Below, piece by piece: positions 6,293-12,281 of a stretch of 13,086 nt of DNA (its first letter is position 1; every line of letters starts with the position of its first letter). The DNA comes from DATLXU01 sp035575515. Its GTDB lineage: Bacteria; Acidobacteriota; Blastocatellia; UBA7656. A program made the position numbers and the translations under genes. The DNA lies in the NCBI GenBank assembly GCA_035575515.1, contig DATLXU010000132.1, positions 1 to 13,086 of the forward strand, written 5' to 3'. Under the pieces are notes generated by a model. It was not told the origin of the DNA. It was given only the letters and a program-made list of their open reading frames with translations, and searched no databases.

Positions 6293-6572
6293 ACCGACCT
6301 TCCCTTATCAAAAATAAGATTCACCTGTTGCATGGGAGCAAATTAATCAGGTGGTGCTTAGCGGGGCATCAAACGAAGAAGCAATCAGACATTACTGAAT
6401 CATATCCACCGATCAATCGGCATAGAGGTCTTCTTCATTACCTCCCGCGGATTGCTCAGGGAACGCTTCAAAAGATAGCAACCGGTATGCCTTGCAGTAA
6501 CGAAGCGTATCGGCTGTGTGATAAGCGGCGAAGCTATGCCAACAAGAGGTGAAGAGAAAAATCGTTAATAGA

Positions 6573-6598
6573 AAAAATGCTACCCTCTATGGGGTAGC
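6573..6598 (-). terminator. Orphan intrinsic terminator, minus strand
   Basis: On the minus strand GCTACCC (6598-6592) pairs with GGGTAGC (6585-6579) around a 6-base loop. One A and then six T follow (6578-6572 region). This is the classic layout of an intrinsic terminator. No recognised minus-strand gene lies upstream of it, which implies an unannotated transcript, such as the small ORF at 6635-6727 or a small RNA. Confidence 0.55.
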
Positions 6599-6634
6599 TA
6601 TTGAAGTTCTAAAGAGAGTCTTGAATTTGATCTT

Positions 6635-6727
6635 TCAAATACCATTTCGAGCGCTGAAGTATTTTATATTCATTTGGGACCTCCATTGCCTCGAAAAATT
6701 GTGTAATAATGCGACATTATCTTCCAT
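6635..6727 (-). CDS. Possible 30-residue small ORF ending at a terminator
   Basis: A 30-codon frame runs from the ATG at 6727-6725 to TGA at 6637-6635. It starts MEDNVALLHN and ends FSARNGI. A GGAG lies 4 bases before the ATG, and an internal GGAGG precedes a second in-frame ATG (residue 19) by 6 bases. The orphan intrinsic terminator begins 36 bases after the stop. There is no signal peptide, membrane segment or family that I recognise. The call rests only on the ribosome-site, ORF and terminator order and could be chance in AT-rich DNA. Confidence 0.2.
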   Translation of the reverse strand: MEDNVALLHNFSRQWRSQMNIKYFSARNGI

Positions 6728-6767
6728 GTTCTCCGCAGTTGAATTCCTCAGCCCAATTGCTCACTTA

Positions 6768-6835
6768 TGAAGTGTGGCCTCGTGGTCAGGGGGCTGGCAG
6801 CAAAGTGAAAGCTGTGACCGCAAAAGGTACTTCAT
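6768..6835. ncRNA. Possible structured RNA element (nested stems)
   Basis: Three nested perfect stems lie within about 68 bases: TGAAGT with ACTTCA on the outside, GGTCA with TGACC in the middle, and CAGC with GCTG closing a 9-base loop AAAGTGAAA. It does not match SRP RNA, tRNA, or any riboswitch consensus I can recall. Short stems of this size can arise by chance, and the strand cannot be decided. Confidence 0.2.
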
Positions 6836-7524
6836 TGCTCGCCTTCATCTAAGACTTATCCATCTTGAAAAGAGACTAATGGCTTAGTGTGCCTAACACT
6901 ACCTGGATATAATTCAACGCTGTTGAAATAGACCGATCATCTCACAATATAAAACCTTCTTAGAACAAAAAGTGAATAATACTACTTTCTTTTCGATTAT
7001 TGATGTTGTCACTCTTAGACGAACGAAACAAGATCAAAGGAGTTAGGTCGCTCTGAACTCTTCAAAGCTTGAACGGTTTTGCTGCTTCTAGGAAGGCGAC
7101 AGATTATTGATTCAAGCAACTATCTCTTTACTGAGAGCCGGTCTCTAATCGAAGCGAAGTTCCCCGATCAGGTGACAGCTTTCGGTGAAATCGATCTTTT
7201 GAAGAAATGCAAGACGCTTTAACTCTTTGAAGAAATAACCTCTTACCAATAGCTTGAGGTTAGGTGGGATAAATCAAACATATTTCTTCATATATTTCTC
7301 CCCAAGCTATGCATACATGCTATTGAGTATAGGCATCTGGTGCTATAACTGTTCCACTCATATTCGTATTTTGCGACTATACTGGGAGAGCCAGCGAAGA
7401 CCTTATTTCCTAGAAAATAAATGTCGTACTCTCCGATGACTGTTAACCCTTCTGATAGTAAAGTTATGCGCGTCATTAGCATAAGCTCGAGATGAGACAT
7501 TTCGTGTAATCGAGGTGGCCCCTA

Positions 7525-7890
7525 ATGGAAAGTGATACGCGAGCGTATTCCGGGTTGGAGCGAAGGCGAAAGCCACGAATTGCAATACCATTTCGGGCGA
7601 GGGTACACGGCGTTGATGCCTATGGTGAACAGTTTGAAGATGAAACTGTCACAGACAACCTCAGCGCCAATGGCTTGTTTTTCAAGCTTCAACGAAGGCT
7701 TAACGAGAAACAGAAGATAAATCTGATTATTCGCCTTGCAACACCCGATAAGCCCACAGCTCCCGTGGTTGAAGTTCAGGGAGAAGTGCTGCGGTTGGAA
7801 CCGCAACCCAACGGCGTATATGGTGTTGCAGTAGGGTTCAAGAGTTTTCAGTTTATTGATTCTTTTAACTTCACAAAGAGCGTTACATAG
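7525..7890 (+). CDS. PilZ domain protein, likely cyclic-di-GMP receptor
   Basis: The protein is 121 residues, a stand-alone PilZ domain. The first c-di-GMP motif RxxxR is Arg14-Arg-Lys-Pro-Arg18 in ERRRKPRIAIPFRARV. The second, (D/N)xSxxG, is Asn45-Leu-Ser47-Ala-Asn-Gly50 in DNLSANGLFF. Strands VVEVQGEVLRLE and GVYGVAVGF complete the barrel. Both motifs are intact, so binding of cyclic-di-GMP is likely from family knowledge. The start ATG has GAGGTGG six bases upstream. The next gene on the same strand begins a membrane-anchored protein of an exopolysaccharide operon about 490 bp downstream. The PilZ protein may therefore act on polysaccharide synthesis by binding one of those proteins, but that link is inferred from position only. 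Confidence 0.88.
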   Translation: MESDTRAYSGLERRRKPRIAIPFRARVHGVDAYGEQFEDETVTDNLSANGLFFKLQRRLNEKQKINLIIRLATPDKPTAPVVEVQGEVLRLEPQPNGVYGVAVGFKSFQFIDSFNFTKSVT

Positions 7891-7993
7891 CCTGACGGCA
7901 GGAATAATAGGCGGGATGATGTAGTGCGGTTGAGTAAACTATGCAGGCGAGCACAACAATCTCTAAAGGATTTCAGTATGAGGAGTATAAATT

Positions 7994-8077
7994 ATGAATT
8001 TGCCCCTATTGCTAAATATTCTTAAGTGCTGGGCGAGCTCAATTCCAACGGATTGGCTTAGCCGGGATGTTTACTGA
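7994..8077 (+). CDS. Possible 27-residue leader ORF
   Basis: The ATG at 7994 is preceded by AGGAG (7981-7985) with eight bases between, the best ribosome site in this leader. The frame runs 27 codons (starting MNLPLLLNIL, ending LSRDVY) to TGA at 8075-8077. The N-terminus is hydrophobic and a CWASS follows. It could be a regulatory leader peptide, a small membrane peptide, or the stub of a decayed gene. I recognise no family. Confidence 0.25.
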   Translation: MNLPLLLNILKCWASSIPTDWLSRDVY

Positions 8078-8159
8078 CGGTCTGATGAGATCGTAGGCTG
8101 CGCCCCCAATGAGGCTAGACCTCCACTACGGTCATCAAATCGCTTGTTGTTGAATGACC

Positions 8160-8215
8160 GGGTGTTCTCCCGCACGATTGCATAATCGTGAATCCATCCT
8201 TAAGGGGCCAACACC
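8160..8215 (+). ncRNA. Structured leader module 1
   Basis: GGTGTT (8161-8166) pairs with AACACC (8210-8215). Inside, CACGATT (8173-8179) pairs with AATCGTG (8184-8190) around the loop GCAT. This builds a closed two-stem module. A module of like design lies 119 bases downstream. No known RNA family is recognised. Confidence 0.35.
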
Positions 8216-8278
8216 GCAACATCCTAAGCAGTGACAGAGAGGCTGTCACAGCCTGAGGAATCGAGCATCTCGGTCAGC

Positions 8279-8336
8279 GGGTGTTCAAGAATTCAAGCTG
8301 CCGCGCATGCGGCTTCCCCAGTGCGGGGCTTAACAC
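8279..8336 (+). ncRNA. Structured leader module 2
   Basis: GTGTT (8281-8285) pairs with AACAC (8332-8336). Inside are two hairpins: GCCGC/GCGGC (8300-8313) with loop GCAT, and CCCC/GGGG (8316-8328) with loop AGTGC. It shares with module 1 the opening GGGTGTTC, the GCAT-loop hairpin and the AACAC closing strand. If the next gene started at the GTG at 8281, this module would be coding. The structure favours the later ATG. Confidence 0.35.
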
Positions 8337-8382
8337 AAGTGGATATTCGTTTGCCCTGAGTAGCAATACCAGATCACCAGTA

Positions 8383-9675
8383 ATGATAATTGAAATAAAA
8401 GCCGAAAGGCCTCTGATTAATTTTCTTGTTCTCGCGGTCTCGCTTTTAATAGCGGCGCTGCTTGGTATCCTAGCCCTGTCAAACTTTATCGTGGGCGCGA
8501 TGACCGATGAGCGCGTTACTGCGCATCCCAAAGCGATCAGCGCGGCGCTCAATTACTTGCCAAGCTCAGCGGGCCTGCACTACCAGCTTGCGAGAACTGA
8601 AATGACGAATGAAGAGCGTGATCTGGCGTTTGCGGAGATTCACGCGCAAAGGGCCGTGCGCCTCTCTCCATGGAATTACAATTATTGCTTGTTGCTGGCC
8701 GTCATCGAAGAGGCGAGAGGTGATCGCCTTGCGGCAGAGCGAGCGCTGCGCCGTGCGGTCTCACTCGCTCCCAATAATCACGATGTACACTGGCGACTTG
8801 CGAACTTGCTGCTCAGGGAAGGCAATCTGACCGAGTCGCTCGAAGAATTCCGCGTCGCGAATTCTATAAACTCATCGCAGCTTGCTTCCACGCTCAATCT
8901 TGTCTGGCAGGCCTTTGGCGATTTCAATAAAGTCTCTGCTGTAACGGGCGACGATGCAAAATCGAGACTCATACTTGCGCAATTCCTCGTCGGCCATTCC
9001 GCGTTCGTTGAAGCTGCCCGCGTCTTTAGCTCGATAGACATTAACGCGCGCCTGCAATCTCCACAAAGCGGGGAAATAATTAACTCCCTCATTGCCGCGC
9101 AACAGTTGCGCACTGCTCGCCAGCTTTGGCTTGAGCTTGTCACCGCCGCAGCCGCGACTGCCGACTCGCAAGCGGCTTTACTTTGGAACGGCGGCTTCGA
9201 ATCAGACCCATCGAAAGTGTTCAATCAATTCGACTGGCGCATCGGTTCGAGCAGTTACGCCCGCGTCTCTATTACGAGCGATGCGGCGCGAACCGGCTCG
9301 CGCTCACTGATGATAGCTTTTACGGGCCGGGATACAACGAAGCTCGATGGCGAGTTCAAGCAATTAATAGCCACACGCGCGGGGGCTAGCTACAGGCTAG
9401 AATGCTTCGTGAAGACCGATAAGCTCGACACGCCCGAAGGACCGAGCATCGTCATAATGGACGCAACGACTTCAAAGGTGATTGCTTCATCCGCGCCAAT
9501 TGCTTCAGGGTCGAGTGACTGGCAGCCACTCGCCTTTGAATTCACAACTCCTGAAGATGCGCGCTTGCTCACAATCACAATCAAGCGCACGCCGAAATTC
9601 AGCTACGACGATCCCACGCGCGGCACAATCTGGCTTGATGATTTTTCGCTTACCGAAAAGGGCGCTAAAAGATGA
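8383..9675 (+). CDS. Membrane-anchored TPR protein with C-terminal carbohydrate-binding-like domain
   Basis: From the ATG at 8383 the protein is 430 residues. One hydrophobic segment (12-38, NFLVLAVSLLIAALLGILAL) anchors it, with the rest probably in the periplasm. Residues 64-165 hold TPR-like helix pairs (for example AERALRRAVSLAPNNHDVHW). Residues 267-424 look like a jelly-roll carbohydrate-binding module of the CBM4/9 type: WNGGFES at the start, SGSSDWQPLAFEFTTP in the middle and GTIWLDDFSL at the end. Similar proteins often sit beside O-antigen-ligase genes in exopolysaccharide clusters, and its stop overlaps the start of the next gene by 4 bases. It may help polymerisation by holding the glycan. 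A GTG at 8281 would add 34 residues, but these are Cys/Ser-rich, overlap a hairpin structure and have no ribosome site. Neither start has a good one. Confidence 0.8.
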   Translation: MIIEIKAERPLINFLVLAVSLLIAALLGILALSNFIVGAMTDERVTAHPKAISAALNYLPSSAGLHYQLARTEMTNEERDLAFAEIHAQRAVRLSPWNYNYCLLLAVIEEARGDRLAAERALRRAVSLAPNNHDVHWRLANLLLREGNLTESLEEFRVANSINSSQLASTLNLVWQAFGDFNKVSAVTGDDAKSRLILAQFLVGHSAFVEAARVFSSIDINARLQSPQSGEIINSLIAAQQLRTARQLWLELVTAAAATADSQAALLWNGGFESDPSKVFNQFDWRIGSSSYARVSITSDAARTGSRSLMIAFTGRDTTKLDGEFKQLIATRAGASYRLECFVKTDKLDTPEGPSIVIMDATTSKVIASSAPIASGSSDWQPLAFEFTTPEDARLLTITIKRTPKFSYDDPTRGTIWLDDFSLTEKGAKR

Positions 9676-11120
9676 GTCACACTGAAAAGTCGAAAACAGG
9701 GCGAGACACGCTCGGCAAAATCATCACGGCAGGCTTGCTCGTTGCCATTGCATTCACCGCGCTCGCGCACGGCACAGTCGAGCCATGGTCTGTGATGCTC
9801 TTTGAATTAATAATCCTTGCGCTCTTAATGCTTTGGGCGGTCAAAGTCGTCGTTGACAAAAAACTCAAGCTCACAGTTCCGCAAGCGGCGCTTCCAATCG
9901 CGGCGCTTGGCGCAGTTGCGCTCGCGCAGAGCGTTTCTTTCACAAACAGCGCGGGCGAGCGATGGAGCCTTTCCTTTGACGTTGAGGCAACGCGGCGGAC
10001 TCTTACGGTTCTCGTCTTTCTGCTCATCTCGTTCGTCATGGCTGCAAACTTATTCGCAAGCCGCAGGCGTATGGCGACGCTTTCAGGCTTTCTCATTATG
10101 TTCGGGTTTGCGCTTGCGGTCTTCGCTCTGATTCAGCATTACACCTGGAACGGGAAATTTTACTGGTTCCGACCGAACACCGTCAGCACCTCGCCGTTCG
10201 GCCCGTTCGTCAACCACAACCATTTTGCGGGCTATATGGAATTGTTGATTCCCATACCCATCGCGCTCGCAATCACGCAGGCTGTAAGGGGCGAGACTCG
10301 ATTGCTTTACGGCTTTGCGGCTTCGGTCATGGGAATTGCTGCTGTCGCTTCGCTGTCGCGCGGCGGCATAATCAGCATAATCGCAAGTCTTATATTTCTT
10401 GTAGTCCTGAGCGCGCGTTTGCCGAAGCGCGATCACGTTTCTTCTTCGCATGACTTCAGAAACAAGCGCGGGCTTAGTTTAATCTTTGCGCGATTGATGA
10501 GCGCGCATCCCTTTGCCGTGCGCGGCGCAATCGTGCTTGCGGTTGCTGCCATCATCGCGCTTGGGATGTTCTGGCTTGGTCCCGACGCTCTGGTTGAGCG
10601 TATAGCGAAGGGCCAGCCTGCGGCTCAGGGCCAGCAGGAGTCTGCGCTCTTTTCAAACCGCGCGTGGGTATGGCGCGACACTTTGACGATGATTCAATCG
10701 AACCCTATCGTGGGCGTAGGGCTTGGCGCATACGACACGGCCTTTTCTATCTACACAAAGAGCGACGGTAGCCTGCGGGTTCCTCAAGCGCATAACGATT
10801 ATCTGCAAGTCATAGCCGACTGCGGCATCGTGGGCGGCGTGATTGCCGTCTGGTTTTTAATCATCCTATTTCGCGCAATCGGGCGCGGCATTCGCTCGCG
10901 CGATCCGCTGCTTTCAGGTATCACCCTCGGCGGCGGCGCGGGAATATTCGCCATGCTCATTCACAGCCTGTTCGATTTTAACCTTCAACTTCCGTCGAAC
11001 GCGCTTCTGTTTCTCGTGCTTGTCGCTTCGGTTTCTTACGTGGCTCAAACCGTAGATGAAACCGAAGCCGCTCAACTCAAAGCTTCGGAGCGCGAAGTTG
11101 AAAAAGCCATCTCCGCTTAG
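9672..11120 (+). CDS. O-antigen ligase / polysaccharide polymerase family membrane protein
   Basis: This 482-residue protein has about ten or more hydrophobic segments, so it is an inner-membrane protein with a Wzy_C (O-antigen ligase) core. Characteristic pieces are SPFGPFVNHNHFAGYMELL (174-192), the SLSRGG turn (228-232) and a large periplasmic loop. That loop has NRAWVWRDTLTMIQSNPIVG (329-348) and the conserved PQAHNDYLQ (371-379), and HSLFDFNLQLPSNA (431-444) follows. Family members transfer or polymerise undecaprenyl-linked glycans in the periplasm using conserved Arg and His residues of the loop. Here Arg330/Arg335 and His374 are candidates. Whether it acts as polymerase or ligase cannot be told from sequence. 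Its place between the TPR/CBM-like gene (ATGA overlap) and an export gene favours polymerase. The last 25 residues are a charged cytoplasmic tail. Confidence 0.9.
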   Translation: MSHTEKSKTGRDTLGKIITAGLLVAIAFTALAHGTVEPWSVMLFELIILALLMLWAVKVVVDKKLKLTVPQAALPIAALGAVALAQSVSFTNSAGERWSLSFDVEATRRTLTVLVFLLISFVMAANLFASRRRMATLSGFLIMFGFALAVFALIQHYTWNGKFYWFRPNTVSTSPFGPFVNHNHFAGYMELLIPIPIALAITQAVRGETRLLYGFAASVMGIAAVASLSRGGIISIIASLIFLVVLSARLPKRDHVSSSHDFRNKRGLSLIFARLMSAHPFAVRGAIVLAVAAIIALGMFWLGPDALVERIAKGQPAAQGQQESALFSNRAWVWRDTLTMIQSNPIVGVGLGAYDTAFSIYTKSDGSLRVPQAHNDYLQVIADCGIVGGVIAVWFLIILFRAIGRGIRSRDPLLSGITLGGGAGIFAMLIHSLFDFNLQLPSNALLFLVLVASVSYVAQTVDETEAAQLKASEREVEKAISA

Positions 11121-11141
11121 CGAAGTAAAGGAGACCGAATT

Positions 11142-12233
11142 ATGAGCCTGAAGAGAGATCGAAAAGCGATTGAAACATCTTCGTCGCCGATGAATCGCTT
11201 AATCGCGATTGCTGTTGCTTTTCTAATGGCGGAGAGCCTGTCGGCTGCGCCGCTCGCCGCCGCTCAGCAGCAGTCTCAAACGTCGAATCCATCAACCGTA
11301 AAGACTTCAGCGCCTGCCAGAACGACCGTGCTCGCCTCATCCGAAGAAGATTACCGCATAGGCGCGGGCGACGTGATCGAAGTGCAGGTCGAAGATATGC
11401 CTGAAATCTCGCGCTCGTTCCGCGTGACGACGGCGGGCACTTTCCTGATGCCGATTCTTGGTCGCATGACGGCGATAAAGAAAACGCCCGAAGAACTCGC
11501 GCAGGAGATAGCTGATCGACTGCGGGGCGATTATCTCAAAGACCCGAAGGTGCTCGTGTTCATCAAAGAGTACACGAGCCGGTCATTCTTCATTCAAGGC
11601 TCGGTCCGAAGTCCCGGAGTTTTCCAGATCGAAGGGAAGCCTTCGCTGCTCACACTGATTACTCTGGCCGGAGGGCTTGCCGATAATCACGGCGCTGTGG
11701 CCTTCATCATTCGCAAAGCCAAAGACGCCGCCGCGCCTGCCGCTGACCCTTCGCCTGATGCGAAGGCTGATCCGGCAAGCGGCGACGCTGACGAAGACGG
11801 GACCAATTACGAGCTGGTGAAGGTCAATATAAACGGGTTGCTCAGAGGCAATTTCAACAACAACGCGCTGCTCCAGCCCGGCGACATCGTCAACATTCCG
11901 CAGACGGATGTCTTTTACGTGGCGGGCGAAGTCAACGCGCCCGGCTCGTTCCCGCTCAAGGAAGGCACGACTCTCAGGCAAGCTATTTCGCTCGCGCAGG
12001 GCACAAACTACAAAGCCGCAAAGGACCGCACGATCATCTTTCGCGATGACGAAAACGGCAAGCGTCAGGAGCTTACGGTTGACGTGGGCGCGATCATGAG
12101 CGGCAAGAAGCCAGACATACAGCTTATGGCTAACGACATAGTCATGGTTCCAAACAGTCGAGGCAAAGCGATTGGCGGAGCGTTGCTGCGCGCCTTCGGC
12201 TTAACGACCATAACGCGCGTGCCTGTCCCGTAA
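11142..12233 (+). CDS. Polysaccharide export protein (Poly_export + SLBB, Wza-like)
   Basis: The protein is 363 residues. A signal peptide spans about 17-41 (NRLIAIAVAFLMAESLSAAP then LAAAQQ). No cysteine is near the cut, so unlike Escherichia coli Wza it should not be a lipoprotein. The Poly_export domain is at about 68-145 (DYRIGAGDVIEVQVEDMPEI onward). A first SLBB-like domain spans about 147-255 (FFIQGSVRSPGVFQIEG) and is interrupted by an Ala/Asp/Pro-rich insert (195-220). A second SLBB domain spans 257-337 (VFYVAGEVNAPGSFPLKEG). The short tail GKAIGGALLRAFGLT may be the membrane helix. The family forms the periplasmic/outer-membrane channel for the polymer. AAAGGAG lies eight bases before the ATG. 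An internal ATG at codon 17 is a possible alternative and fits the signal peptide better. It follows the polymerase gene by 21 bp. Confidence 0.92.
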   Translation: MSLKRDRKAIETSSSPMNRLIAIAVAFLMAESLSAAPLAAAQQQSQTSNPSTVKTSAPARTTVLASSEEDYRIGAGDVIEVQVEDMPEISRSFRVTTAGTFLMPILGRMTAIKKTPEELAQEIADRLRGDYLKDPKVLVFIKEYTSRSFFIQGSVRSPGVFQIEGKPSLLTLITLAGGLADNHGAVAFIIRKAKDAAAPAADPSPDAKADPASGDADEDGTNYELVKVNINGLLRGNFNNNALLQPGDIVNIPQTDVFYVAGEVNAPGSFPLKEGTTLRQAISLAQGTNYKAAKDRTIIFRDDENGKRQELTVDVGAIMSGKKPDIQLMANDIVMVPNSRGKAIGGALLRAFGLTTITRVPVP

Positions 12234-12281
12234 CCTTTCAATCGAAATGTCTGCTGTCGCAGTGAATCTGAGGTAAACATC

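Larger units (their letters stand above)
6293..7524. other. 1.2-kb AT-rich stretch without a standard gene
   Basis: The stretch is visibly richer in A and T than its neighbours. Open frames here (6328-6552, 6549-6770, 7254-7439 on plus; 7288-7500 on minus) have poor starts and product-like features are absent, so I do not call them. It does hold several small perfect inverted repeats: CACCTG/CAGGTG (about 6322-6352, upstream of the secreted-protein gene), TAGTGT/ACACTA (6885-6901), TTCAAC-GCT-GTTGAA (6913-6927) and TAACCTC/GAGGTTA (7236-7262). It also holds an orphan terminator and a possible small ORF, listed separately. It may be decayed mobile DNA or a small-RNA region. Confidence 0.6.
7891..8382 (+). 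promoter_or_regulatory. Hairpin-rich leader upstream of the exopolysaccharide operon
   Basis: About 490 bases lie between the PilZ gene and the probable start of the first exopolysaccharide gene. They hold a possible 27-codon leader ORF (7994-8077) and a nested structure closed by GGTGTT/AACACC (8161-8215). A GTGACAG/CTGTCAC hairpin (8231-8249) and a second nested structure closed by GTGTT/AACAC (8281-8336) follow. I see no T-run terminator and no known riboswitch consensus. The promoter of the operon should lie here, but I cannot place -35 and -10 boxes with confidence. Confidence 0.45.

Noticed and set aside
6328..6770. Two plus-strand frames (74 and 73 residues)
   Set aside because: No ribosome sites, no recognisable domain, unlikely composition and overlapping other signals; probably chance frames in AT-rich DNA.
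6768..6835. SRP RNA or a known riboswitch, because of GGTCAGG and AGCA segments
   Set aside because: The conserved SRP tetraloop region is absent and no riboswitch consensus I know fits; kept only as an unnamed structured segment.
7254..7500. Frames of 61 (plus) and 70 (minus) residues opposite each other
   Set aside because: No ribosome site, no family features; each is likely a chance frame.
8086..8110. Hammerhead ribozyme-like CTGATGAG
   Set aside because: No GAAA core segment or matching stems follow at the required distance.
8160..8336. Integron attC-type sites, because of GTT and AAC at the ends of the modules
   Set aside because: attC sites run AAC (left) to GTT (right); here the order is reversed and there is no integron integrase.
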